From Brachionus manjavacas (Eukaryota; Rotifera; Eurotatoria; Ploima; Brachionidae), in the NCBI GenBank assembly GCA_019054805.1, contig JAHQIY010000007.1:1927501-1991500 (forward strand): a stretch of 64,000 nucleotides of DNA, read 5' to 3'. The notes beneath the pieces are model-generated. The model saw only the letters and a list, made by a program, of their open reading frames with translations. It did no database searches and had not been told where the DNA came from. The position numbers and the translations under genes are program-made. This document shows positions 47,701 through 63,600 of this stretch, one piece after another; position 1 is the stretch's first letter; every line of letters begins with the position of its first letter.

Positions 47701-50085
47701 ACAATTATAATTGTTGGTTAAAGAAGAAGCGTCAATTTAATTTTAGGATTCAATAGTATTCATTTTTTAAACATTTTTTATATTTTCTTGGTAAATTTAT
47801 TTTTTTATTCCTATTGAAAAATCTTGAGGAAGAGTTTAATCAATTTAATGCAAGAATTAATGAAGCAATTGATGTAATATTTCTGAAGTCTTGTGAATTC
47901 TTTCCAAAATTTGATTTAATCTATAATTTGATTTTTTATGACTCTTTTTTTTTATTCATTTATATTTTTGTAAAAATTTAAATTGTCCATTTTGCTTCAA
48001 AAAGAATAATTTTTCAATCAAGAATAAAATCTTTTTTTTTTCTTTTGATAAATCTATTTGAATAAGAAGTTAGCATTCCTATCAAAAGAATTTCAATTGA
48101 ACAAAAATTAAGATTAAATAACTTTTTTGAAAAATTGAAAGAATAGAAAAAATATAAGAACTTTCTATCAATCAAATTAATCCATACTAAATTTTTTTAG
48201 ATTTTCCAATGGGACATGTTAGACTTCAAATTAACCTTTGCAAATTTCTTTTTTTTTCTTGTGAAAAAAATAAAATCTTTGTTAAGACATGTCAAATAAA
48301 TTAAAATAAAACGAGACATAACAATATAAAAACATTAATAGAAAATGAACATGACTAATTTCTCTAAAACTTAGAATTTAAAAAAAAATTTTAAAATAAA
48401 CTAAGAAAAATATTTTTTCATTGAAATTTAATTTAGCTTATTAATTCCTTAGTTTTCCTTATTAATCTTATTTTTTCTTATCTATTTTTTATTTTAAAAT
48501 AAAATAAGGTAAGATTCTAGATAGAATCTATTTTAAAGAGTTTTCAATAAAAAAATTTTAATAAATTCTCTACAATTCCTGATACTAGATCTTGAAAAAA
48601 TTTCCTATAGTTTTATTATCTTAGAACTAATTAATTATAAAAAATTTTTTAGAATCAGATTCTATAAGGTTTTCATTTCGATTACTAAGACAAATCTAAG
48701 CAATTTAAGAATTACTAAGATAATTCTTTAAAATCCTAAAGAACAGAATTTTAAGAATTTTAGATGCTGCATTTTCCTCAAAATTCCTAATAAGAATTTT
48801 CTAATTTTCTTTTTGTTGTGGAATTTAGGATTAATTGAAAAAAAACAATTTAATTTTTGAAAAATTAATAAAGATAAATTAAATTGAATTAAACTGTTGT
48901 AATTAGACTTAACTTTTCTATATTTCACATAAATCCACATGACTTTCCAATATTCAAATTAAAAATATTCAATCTGAATATTGATCTGATTTAAATAAAA
49001 AATTAGAGATTTAATTTTAGATTTTAAAAAAGTACAATTTTTAAATTTAACTTTTTCAGTCTTTTTTGCTACATTATTTTGAAACTTTTTTGAGCATTTA
49101 TTTTTATTTTTTATTTTTATTTTTCAGAAGAAGAAAAAAATTTATTCTCAAATCTCAATTTTTACAGTATTTCACAAAGTCTTCATCTCTTCAAATTGAT
49201 CATTTCCAAAATTTTGAAACGGAAATTCGATGTTGTCTGACGTGCGGCGATTTTGCCAAAATCCAGATTGTGCTTTATCTTTTTCTTTTTTTTCTTTACC
49301 ATATTGTGTCTTTTCGATTCACGAAAACGAAAGTGAGGACAACTTGTTGCACTAATAGTTCGAAATCTCTCTGAACTAGAATATATTGCAAGGTTGAGCT
49401 TGAGGAAATTTTTTTGACAAAATTAAAAAAAAAATTTTTAAATGATTTTTTTTCTTAACTCTTAACTTAATATATTTAGTTCATGTCTTGTTGTTGTTTT
49501 TTGGCTACTGTTAGCTTCATCAAATTCTTAAATAGTGAACTATTTATATTTAGAATATTAAGAAGTAATCAAACTGTTTGTAAAAGGTTCTTTCTATTTA
49601 AAGAATAAATCGGTTTGTATAAGAGAACGAAACCAACGTTTTTAAAATAAAATAAAGCAATAATTTACTTTATTGCCCAAGAGATTGCAGCAAAAATTTA
49701 GTTGTTATTCATTTTGTGTTTTCTTAGTTAATTTGTTAACTGAATAATAAAAAAAATATTTTTTTTTTGTAAATTAGAGATAAATCATTTTATAGAATAA
49801 AAAATTTTAGAACATTTTTTAATAAATAAAAAAAAAGGTTAAAGTCAATCAAAATAAGTAAATATTAGAACCAATTATTCTTAAAATTTAAAAAGAGCGT
49901 TTTTTTCTAATTAAATTTTGTGAACTGCGGGTCATAAAATTTACCGGACCCAAAAATTCTAAAAACTGATATTTTGCGATTTTAGTATTTTATCATTTTA
50001 TGTTAATCTACAGTACTGCTATGCTAAACTGTTTTTACATAATTTTACGATGCCATCCGCGGACGCGCTTCCAGGCGCATAACAC
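47701..50085. other. AT-rich intergenic DNA
   Basis: No gene is supported. The frame at 49066-49374 (102 codons) is Phe-rich with no recognisable motif and is not called. At 49929-49956, GGGTCA-14 nt-CCCAAAAA repeats a pattern found at 37871. Confidence 0.5.
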
Positions 50086-50086
50086 C

Positions 50087-50235
50087 ATGAATGGAGCCTA
50101 CGCCTTGGCACTGCAACGGACGCTTATAAATACAAGCTGCTCTCCGTCATATCGGCAGCTTTCGAACTTTTTAATTATTTTTAATAAAAACGACTGACTC
50201 GTGGTCAAGCCACCGGTCAGCCAACATTTTAATTG
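50087..50235 (+). mobile_element. LTR-like segment, second copy
   Basis: It aligns block by block with 3168-3308: CCTACGCCTTGGCA, TATAAATA, AGCTG, TATCGG, CAGCTTTCGAA, AATAAAAAC, GACTGACTCGTG and CCACCGGTCAGCCAA. It carries a TATA box followed about 80 bp later by AATAAA, as in a promoter plus poly(A) LTR unit. Here no coding sequence adjoins it, so it may be a solo LTR or terminal fragment. It lies about 300 bp downstream of the POLD1 stop codon. Confidence 0.6.
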
Positions 50236-50545
50236 TAATAAAAATTACGTAAATTCACGTAATTTTACGTAAAAATTTTCGTTAATATGGTTCATGGGTC
50301 GGGGATCTAAATATATCGGGGAGTTATGGAGAATCAGATAAAAAGTTTTTACTCGTTTAAGATTTTTATTACATAAAAAAATAATTCATTCAATTATTCA
50401 GGAGTATTAAATCTGGTTAATTTTTTTATTTATTTAAAAATTTTATTTCATTCTTAATTTTTTAATTTTATTAAAAAAATTCGAAATTGGCACTTCAATT
50501 TTTATGTATATACATTTAATAAGATTTTTTTATAGAATATAATGA

Positions 50546-53500
50546 TCACCAATTAATTTTACCAAAACGACCAATTAATTTATCATTTTCTTGTAAATCT
50601 TTTTGCACTTTTTTTCTCATATAAAAAATAGGACAATCTTGACTAAAAAAAATTGAAATCTTAAAAAAATGAGATAAAATAAAAATCTAATTACTTTGTG
50701 CAAATAACATCTTCATGCAAGCTACCCTGACATCTTTGACACTGAGTCCAAAGCCGATTAAATTTGTCCTCTAAAGCAGCCATTGTGCAAATTTGCTTCT
50801 GGTAAAGCTCGGATTCTTTGGGCTTGCAGTGGCTACACACGGCATCATTCAACTCTTTATCGGACAAAATTGATTTGCAACTAAGACAAGTCTCTTTTTT
50901 TTTTGTGAATGCGGCAAGACCGCCAATTTTGGAAATTGTCACTGTTTTGGTCAATGTATGTTCACCCTCTTTAAATTTTAATTAAAATATTGAAATAATT
51001 TAAAATAAATTATTCTACTTAGAAGAACAAATTCAGCTCTTTCATGCAAAATTGGTTCAAAAATTCGAATCAGAGGCTTTGAAATTTGATTTTCTAAATA
51101 ATATCGAGTATCAATGGGCAAATTGTGTTCCAGTACAAACACTGGATCTTCAGCTTTTTCATAAGTCGCTTGGCCTTTTGAACCAGCGACAATCACAAAC
51201 GGCACCCTATCGCCTAGTTGAGGAGCCGAGCCAGGATCTCTTTTGCGCATCTTATTTGCCAATTCAACATGGGCTTGCTTACCTGCGTACTCTTTGTCAG
51301 TTTTGGTAAGCTCTTTGGTAATAACCAACTGGGATATGTCAATTCTATTGCACAAAAGATCCGAAATAGTTTGCTTGGCGTAGTTAATAGCCCCAGTTGG
51401 ATCACGGTCAATTAAAAGCTTTTGCAGACAAACACTGATCAAATTAGCTACCAGAGGACTATTGTCGCGTCTCACTGTCTCGATTCCTTTACAGTCCATT
51501 TTGTCATATTTTTCCGGCTTGGTAAAATAAAGACCAGCGTATCTCTTTTTGTTTATAAGCAAATAAGGAAAATAGCATTTTTCGAATTCAAGTTTAATTG
51601 GTTTCACAAAAGTTGAACTTATGTATTCAGCTGCCTCTTGGCCCAACTTCATTGCATCTACTAAATTGTCAACACCAAATTTAATCATCACCGAATCTGT
51701 GTCACCATAGATAACTTTGGCATCAAATTTGTAGCCATTTTTCATTTGATATCTTTCCTCGACTAGCTGCTTGGTCTTTTCAATCATGGTACGACCGAAT
51801 GCGGTAACACTTTGAGATATTTCTAAACAAGGCAACTTGCCCACTTGAGCACCAGTAAAACCATAAACAGAGTTGGCGCTCATTTTAAGCGCCAATTGAC
51901 GACCGTCAAGTACCTTGTATTTAAATGGATCTTTTTCTTCTTTCATCATTTGTTTAGCACGCTTTCTCGCTTTTAATAAATTGTCCAAAATTTCCGGCAA
52001 AACTCCCATTCTTAATTCTGGTTTGACAAAAAAATTACCACTCGGTGTGGCAGTGTACTCTTCTGGCTTGAGATCGTTTGGTCTTCCTCTGAGCAAGGTG
52101 GTGTAGCAAAGGTTGTGAGCAATCATTATACTTGGATATAGAGAGCTGAAATCAAGGGTTGAAATTGGAACATCGTAATAACCTTTAATGGGTTCAATTA
52201 CAGTTGCACCTTCAAACTCATCATTTACATCTATTTTCATCGCTGGAATCAGCAATTCTTGTTCCTTAGCTTTTCGTAGCAATTGTGAGACTACTTTAAT
52301 TTGTTGACCACGGTTCAATAGGTAACCTGAAAGAAATCAAAGTTTAATTTCTCTATAAAACAATTTTAATATCTAGAATTAATTTAGTTGTAAAAAACGC
52401 TCGATTGAATTTAATTTTTAATAACACCTCTTGGGTTACCATTAATTTTTTTTTTGTTATTTAATTTTTTTCAGCAGAAAGGTTGAGTTTATTCTATTTA
52501 AATTAAAAAAATTTTCTTTATTTTTTTTTACTGCTCACTCTAAAGGACTGGACGTATTATTTTAAAACATTATTTTATTTAAAAAAAAAACAAATAAAAA
52601 TTTTTAAATCGGTAATAGCCTTATTTTAAGATCATAAATTATTTTTTGGATTCTTGACTTTTTTAATAGAATAAAATTAAATATTAACTTTTAAATTTAT
52701 TTTAAAAAATAGGCAAATTTTTGCTGCTTTTAATAATAGTGTTAATAAAGAAAAGAGTATTTATTTTATTTGTTAATCTGTACTAAGCCAAAGTTTCTTC
52801 AGACAGAACACGAAAATTTTATTTAGATTTTCAGTTTTGAAATTTTATATAATTAAAAAGTAACAAATAAAAAATATCTTTAATAATCAAAGCTACAAAA
52901 TTTTTCAAAATAAGACAAAAACAAATTTTTTTTCTTCTGTTTTTTCGATTTTTTCGAATTCGGTTAGTATCTTTATAATTTTTCTATTTATTTTAGCCAT
53001 TTAAATTCAACAATTTATTGTATAGAAAGCTTTAAATTAGAAAAATTCATTTTTAATTGTCTTGTCTTTTTCCTCTTATTCGATTTGAAAAAATATTTAG
53101 GTTTTATCACCAGGTTTTAAGTTTAGGATGTGAACACCCACCTGGCAAAGAATCCGAAATCTATTTACCTATTTTTTTCTAAGGTTGTCCATCTGATACC
53201 AATACCATTTACCTTGATTTTTAAGTTTAACTATTTTTAAGAGAAACAAAAATCTATAAAAAAGAAACATCTTCAATTTAGATACTCTATATAAATGTTT
53301 AAAAAATTTAGTGTTTTTTTAATTTAATTTACATTTAATAAAAACTTTGCATTAAGAAATTTTGATTTTTTGTAAAAACTATTTCCTGGCTATTTGAAGG
53401 AGGCTTTTTTGAAAATTATTAATGAAAATTCTTTTTTTTTGCTCTGTTTCAAATTCATTGCCTAAAATTAGTGTAAATGGGTACGTAAGTGAACTCAAAA

Positions 53501-55382
53501 ATGAGGCAAATAGATTTGGGGTTCTGGGTCAGGTGAATCAGAATACCCACCACAAACCCAAAACCTGGAAAAAAGGTTCCTATTTCATTTAATTTAAATG
53601 AGACAGATTCAAGAGAATTTAATTTAATTATTGGACTTACCTAAAGGGACTCCAGTCACACGAGCCATTTCCATGTAATTAATGATACACATTAATTTAT
53701 CAATCAATCTCAAAGGCAAATAGGCGTCTTTTAAGCAATAAACTGCTAAACGACGTCTTGTTTGTTCATTTCCATGCTGAAGATCGGAAATAATCGAATG
53801 ATGCACATCTTCCTTTTGCTCTTGTAGGAAATAAAAACTGACAGCATTCAGTGTATAAGATCTTAGTTTATAATCTCTGACCAGAACAAGCAAAAGGTCG
53901 AAAATAACTCTTCCTTCCATATTTATACTCTTGTTCTCACGTCGACCCATCTGTTTCGACTGCAGAACAACCTTTTTCTCAGTTGTCTTGATATTTTTCA
54001 ACCGACCCAGAAAGGGAAACAAGTCAACTTTTAAAGTTTTGGCTCTGTTTAACAGATAAGCTATGTCAAAATTTTGTATATTGTACCCGGTAATTATATC
54101 CGGGTCAACTTCTCGTACAAAATTACTCCAAGCCATTAGCATTTCACTCTCTTTCATGTAAGACATAACCTGAGAGCCCACTATCGGAGCACAAGTGTTC
54201 AAAGTGAAAATGTTTCTAATAAATGGATCTTTTTCTCCCTGTCTCTGTACCATGTTTGCTATTTGAATAACAGGATCTTTTTCGGCCTCGGGAAAAACAC
54301 CTTTTCGGCCAGCACACTCAATATCAAAGCTGAGCATTCTCAACGGAGCTATTTTTATCCATTCTCCTTCAGCCGGATGAGAAATCAAGTCTTTTATGTT
54401 CAAATCAATTTCCAATTGGCAACGGCTCATATATTCACTTTTATCTCTTATTTTGTAGACACCAGCAGGTATTTCAACCCAATTGCATCCTGTTATGTGC
54501 AAATCAGCCATAAATCTAATCTCAAAGTCAATATTACTCTCAAAAGTTTGATAGCCTTGCATACCATATGTTGGAAATTCAAAACCACTCTCAAGCATCC
54601 GCTTGACTACTGGTATATACTTTGACAAGACTAATTCGATGCGTAAAAAAAGTGATTTTTTATTTCCGTGAAAACCATAAATATTTTCTTTGCTTTCAAT
54701 TTTTATGCCCAAGATTATATGCTCAGGGGCATCTTTTTGTTTTACTTCGTTTCTTACCGCATTGTTCAGGCTTTCAATAAACTTGTGCAAATCAGTTTGT
54801 TTGACTCCATTTGGAGCTGAGCAGTAAATGTATGGTACATAGCCGTAAAGATGAGCAAGAATACTGTTTCCACCTTCGTTGACTCCATAAAGCCGGAAAA
54901 TTGGAACTTTTTGCGCACTTGACAAAGACTCTTTCATCGGAGGACCTAAAAATTTAAACAAAAGATTTTTTTTCTTAAACTTACTTCAACCATTTTTACC
55001 TTCATAAAAATCCAAGTCAATTTGTTGGAAAGTAATGGTATCTTGAGAGGGATTGATATTTGGCAAAGGTGGTCTTGCCCATTTTGTATTTGTAGTCACA
55101 TTTTCTGGCCCTTGGCCTGAAAATTTTTTTTTTATGAAATTTCATTAATTATTTAATCAATCAAATTACCAATTTCAATTTTTTCAACTGAGTCTATAAT
55201 GTCTTCATCAAAAGCAGCCAATTCAGATTCGAATTCTGTTTTAATATCGTTGTCATCGTCACCATTAGATCTTTTTTTTTTAATTTGTGAGTATTTTAAA
55301 AGCTAAAATGGCTAATTTAGTACTTAAAACGCTTGGTTTTTTGAGTTCCAATATTTGGATTAGCTTTTCTCTTATTATCCAT
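50546..55382 (-). CDS. POLD1: DNA polymerase delta catalytic subunit
   Basis: Seven exons, 55382-55324, 55270-55170, 55116-55000, 54945-53641, 52326-51019, 50968-50695 and 50642-50546, join in phase to 1086 residues plus stop (human POLD1 is about 1107). It is the leading/lagging-strand replicative polymerase with 3'-5' proofreading. The start MDNKRK and the acidic segment NGDDDND match the family's N-terminus. Exonuclease motifs are FDIEC (Asp300/Glu302), GYNIQNFD and [10 protein letters not shown]. Polymerase motifs are [10 protein letters not shown] (about 586), [12 protein letters not shown] (about 675) and YGDTDSV (Asp736/Asp738). CysA (CLSCKSIL, then CSHC) and CysB ([19 protein letters not shown]), the zinc and iron-sulfur sites, are complete. 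Nothing essential is missing. Introns are 50-54 bp except one of 1314 bp. ATTAAA at about 50515-50520 is the likely poly(A) signal. Confidence 0.98.
53105..53580. mobile_element. Foldback element inside POLD1 intron 4
   Basis: The left arm at about 53110-53185 (CCAGGTTTTAAGTTT, then CACCTGGCAAAG, then GAAATCTATTTACC) is the diverged reverse complement of the right arm at about 53500-53570 (GCAAATAGATTT, then GGGTCAGGTG, then CAAACCCAAAACCTGG). Weaker matching continues inward. Total length is near 470 bp, with no coding. It explains part of why this intron (52327-53640) is 1314 bp while the others in the gene are 50-54 bp. Confidence 0.6.
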
Positions 55383-56019
55383 TCCAAATTTACAAGAATC
55401 AAATTTACTTTTTTTTCAAAATTGCATATAAAAGGAAAATAGAAAATTTCAAAATTTTGTTTTAGCAAATTTAAAAGCACTAAGTTTTTTGATAGATTTT
55501 CGAAAAGTGATTAAAATTTGTCTTAGAATTGAATTTTCAGTTTTAAAAAAGCTTACTTAATTTTCAATTCATCTAATAATTTTAATTACAGAAAATTTGA
55601 AAATCTTTTTATCATTTTAAATTAGTTAAAAACACTTATTTTTATCATTTTAATTTTAAGATTAACATTCACAAGGTAAAAAAAAAATTTTGGTATCAAA
55701 GCTCTGGGTCATGCCCAAAATATCATTTCATAGTTCCAAACATTGTTATCAAACTGAGAGCTTGACATTAGTTAATGAAAGGTATAAACATGTGAAGATA
55801 AAAATTATAATTTTGATAATGTAAAAGAAAAATTAATTTATTATTAAAAATAAACATTAAATATGTTAGAGATTTTAGAGGAATTTTTTTATTTCCTAAA
55901 GGATATTGTGAAAAGCGAAAAACCTAAGTAATGGAATCCATACTAATTAATAATTTAAGAATATTTTATAAGAAATTTTTTTTTATTATAAAGATTTTTC
56001 AAATATTATTTTTTTATAG

Positions 56020-56201
56020 CATTGGAAGCCTCTAAACCAGAAACGTTGGTGAGTCATGAAATTATTAAATCATTAATTAAATCTTGTTTAAAAAATGGAT
56101 TTGGTTGCACACAATTTTACATGAAAAAAAAAACTAATAGTCAGCCAAAAGTGTGCAAAGACTGTAAAGTTTCATTTAATAAAAATATAAAATATGGTTA
56201 A
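56020..56201 (+). CDS. Possible terminal exon of a small unknown gene
   Basis: After an acceptor-like TTTTTTTATAG (ending 56019), a frame of about 59 codons runs from 56022 to TAA at 56199-56201. It reads LEASKPETLVSHEIIKSLIK, then NGFGCTQFYMKKK, then KVCKDCKVSF. The amphipathic helix and four spaced Cys look like real protein, perhaps a small zinc-binding module. AATAAA follows 75 bp later (56274). An upstream ATG-headed frame at 55864 (MLEILEEFFYFLKDIVKSEK) ends at a donor-like CCTAA-GTAATG, but its phase does not fit this exon without an indel. I do not recognise the product. Confidence 0.38.
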
Positions 56202-56373
56202 AGATTTTACTTTTTAAAAAACAATTTTATACTTTGAATTTGAACATGTTTATTTTTTTTTCAATTATCTATAAATAAACAATGGATTTTTGTAATCTTT
56301 ATATTTTATTTTATTTTGTTAATTTTTCAATTGACTCTAATGTATTTTTTTATTTATTTTTCTAATTTTTTAT

Positions 56374-56413
56374 ATGAACCTGAGGTTCATGTGTATTTTT
56401 GAATAAATAAATA
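56374..56413 (+). mobile_element. 3' tail of a non-LTR retrotransposon
   Basis: A perfect ATGAACC-TGA-GGTTCAT stem-loop is followed after 11 bp by GAATAAATAAATA. This has the same stem-loop plus AATA-tail layout as 35162-35205. No coding part is attached. Confidence 0.45.
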
Positions 56414-56844
56414 CATAATCAAATTATGATGGAATCAAGTTCTTCTTAAAATTTTAAGACATTTCAAAAAGTGTTCATTTTTATTTTAATTAGTGCTTGA
56501 TAAGTAATCAGTAGGTGTTGAACAGAAAATATAATTCACTAATTTTGATGAAAAAAATTCTATTTTAAATTAGAAAAAGGTTTTCTCCTACTCAAATAAA
56601 TGAACTAGATAGCTTTAATTTTAAATGAAGCTTTAAAAATCAGCACATAAAAAAATTTATTTAAAAATTTGTTTTTTTAATTTAGAAAAAAAAGAAAATT
56701 AACAAGTCGATTAAAGCATCATTATATCACTCTACAATAACAATAGTAAAGAAATTTCAATTTTGACAAATTTCTAAAGCCAAAAATATAAATTGAATAA
56801 ATGAATTTTTTCGATAAAAATTTAATTTGTAAAAAAATTAAAAA

Positions 56845-57060
56845 CTATTAGCACCGAATTTCAACACACTGAACGAACGGACTTGTTCATCCTCAAAAAT
56901 TTACCAACTAAGTTTGAGCGGAAGGAAAAAAAAGAATAACCTCACTGGTTTCGATTTCCGCCTCAAACCAACAATTAACTGTGACGATTCACACCGCTTG
57001 TTGAAATTTCTTTTTTGCAGTAAATCGTCACAGCTATTTAACACCCGTGAAAAAAAAATA
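56845..57060 (+). mobile_element. SINE-like repeat, copy 3
   Basis: Ordered blocks match copies 1 and 2: TTCAACACACTGAACGAA, CCTCAAAAATTTACC at the B-box position, CTCACTGGTTTCGA, then CAACAATTAACTGTGACG. It also has 11-bp perfect inverted arms, CTGTGACGATT (56979-56989) and AATCGTCACAG (57023-57033). It sits just downstream of the YAP gene. Confidence 0.5.
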
Positions 57061-57193
57061 ATTTAGAATAAAAGCAGTGTCAAATAAACTCAAACTTCAA
57101 ATAATGTAAAAAAAATTTAAAAATTCAGGACGCCAAATTTCAAAAAATAAAATTTCTAAGTTAAATAACTGAAAAAAAATGACTCGACTAAGA

Positions 57194-60695
<3,502 letters not shown>

Positions 60696-63600
60696 CTATT
60701 GGAAAAAAATATTTTTAGCTAAACATAGATAAAAACCAGGCTCTGCTTTGCATCGGGATTTTGAAAGAAAAATTTAGAAATTATAGTTTGCGCTTGGCTG
60801 AATCTTTCTACTTTTTGTTTCTCTCATTCTCTTTACCTTTTTTTCTATCTTTTTTTGTGTGCTAAAATTTTATCAAATGAAGAGAAAAAAAGAATATGAA
60901 CAACTTGGATTGTTTTTCATTTGGAAGATTCTTCAATTTTTCGTTGCCTATTCTGGTTTCAAAATTATAATTGAAAGGGTTTTTTTTTGGTAAACTTGAT
61001 TTGAAATGACAGAAACCCACGAAGCATAGTGGAGGGCGCCAATCAATTTCTGATCGAATTTATTTTTAAAAATTTAGAACCTTCTTTATTTAGCATTAAA
61101 AATAGAAAAGGGTTAAGCTGTTTTAATTTACTAGCTACCAATTCAAAGCGATACAATTTTGAATAATTTTACTAAAATCCTTTTCTAGTTAAATTACGTT
61201 TAGACAACTTTAATTCAATCTTAAATGACAGCTAAATTGTCTTGAACAATTTTGATGCTTAAATTAGTGCATCTAGGGCGCTGTACCTGCTCTCTTGATT
61301 CCTACCAAGCCGCTAAATTAGGCTTTTCTCTTCAGCTCGACATAAACAAATTAAAGTGTTTATAATTGGCACTTTTTGTTTTTTTTTCATGCAAAATTAC
61401 ATAACATTTGGCAAACCTTGAATCATTTTCACCAATTTTCATCTTCCATTTATTTTTCTGAATAGAGGCCTTTTTAAAAATTGGTTCACGTTTTTATACT
61501 GAATTTAAAAATAGATGATATTCTGAAGAGCAAGTGGTTACTTGAATTGTTGAGCTATTTGACAAAAATAGACTTATTTCTGCCCAAATTCTTGGCTCGC
61601 AACTAACCACATCAAGTGAAGTTGCGCAAAGCAAAACTCTTTTACTAAACATATCTTATCACTATTTAGCATCAATCTATCAAATTATAAATGACATTCT
61701 AATCGAAGAGGAAAAAATATTTAACTACAAAATTTTATTTATTCTTAAGCAAATATTTAGATAACAGGAGAAGAAATTTTTTTTAATTTCCAATCATTAA
61801 TTTGTTTAATAAAGTGATCCAAAATGAAATATTTTATATAATGTTTGAGTATAAGGTTTTGAAAAAATAGGTGCCCAAAGCAGTGAAGAGGTAGAAATAA
61901 TTAATTAGTCCTAGAAGAATATAAATTTTAAAGTAACCCATTAGCATTCACGTTAGATGAAAAAACGTGAATTTTTGATTAGATTACCTGAACGATAATG
62001 TTCGTCAAAATTGATAATTCTTAAAAAAAAAAAAAAATTTTAAATTTTAAGCTAAAATTTTTTTGAATTCGATTTGAATTTAAAGCAAAAAATGAAAAAT
62101 TCGTGTCAAAGTTAATAAGAAGAAGAATCAAGAGCAAAATTTTTGTTTTTGTTCGGATGACTGAATTGCAAAATGTGCTTTTTTAAAAATAAAATTCTAA
62201 ATTTGTATTGAAAAAAAGAAAAACACTTTTAAAATTAGATAAAGGCAAAATGAATAAAAGCAAAAGATGCATATTTAATTTAAGAATAACTTGAATTCGG
62301 CACTTAAATTAATCCTGGAATAAATAGGTTACTTTATTTGAAGATACAAAAAGGTGATTCAGAAATAAAAATTTGTATCCTTGTCGCAACTTTTAGGATT
62401 TTAATTTAAATTTATTAATTCCAAAAAAAAAAAATTCTCGAGTTACATAATTGTGACTATTTTTCACTGCAGAACTGGCTTTATATCATCTAGTTTTTAA
62501 AAGCTGGAATTAGTTATGCACCATATAACTCATCACAATTGCTTAAGAATTTTATTTCTGCTTTTAGATTTTTGCTTGGTAACTTTTTGGTTTAGAAATT
62601 CTTATTTATTTTTCCAAAAAAAACATTTGTACAAATAAGTTCAAAATTCTAAGGAATTAAAAAAATATTTTAAATCAAAAATTTATATTTTAATTTCGAA
62701 TAATTTTAAATTGGACTTTTATCACTCATATCGAAAGATAAAATCTATCATTAATTTTTTCTTCACTTGATTTGATCCTAAATATAATCTAGTTTATTGC
62801 CAATCTAATAATAATGATATTTTAAGCTACAACAGGATACTTTCGGAGCAAGGCTAGACGTAACCTCGCTATGGTAGCTGTCTGGTTTTACATACAGTAA
62901 TAATAAGTTAATATCTAGTAGTTATACAATTAAAAAGTTAATCTATTTTTAAAAAGTTTACAAAAGCTTATAAAAATAAAAAAAATAATTTTTTCAACAA
63001 ATAACTTTTTAAGGCCCAGATATAAAAAAAATTATTTTCAATATTTCATAATGTGATAAAAATAAAGGTACTTGTAACATCAATAAATTTTTTTCCATCA
63101 TCAATTTGTATTTATACTCACAGATAGTTTAAAATAATTATTAAAAAGCTGGGTCTTTAACAAAAGTATCAAGATAACAATATACTAGCTTTTCATGAAT
63201 ACGAAACCAATTATATTTTTTAATTTTAAAATCCATTATTAATATATAATTTTACGTAGGAAACAAAATTTGTTAGACAAATTACAATTAAGATATTAAT
63301 TTGAAGAATAAGTTCGATTAATTTTGGATTTTTTTTAAAATTTGAAACAAATTAAATCAGAGGATTTTTAGATTGATGATGGGGTGTTCATCATTAAATT
63401 TTTTTATATCCATGCATAGAAAGCTTTGATTTTTTGTTTAGTTTAAATTTTGAAATATACTAAAATAATAGACTTTGACTCTAAAAGTCAACCAAGCGTT
63501 TCAAAATTGAGTTAAGATATTCAGAGAATAGTGAATCTAAAAATGACGATGTAAATTTTGTTTTAATATGAGGCAGTTCAATAGTCCAAACCAAATTATT

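Noticed and set aside
49066..49374. 102-codon Phe-rich frame
   Set aside because: No motif, poor start context and AT-run composition; considered chance.
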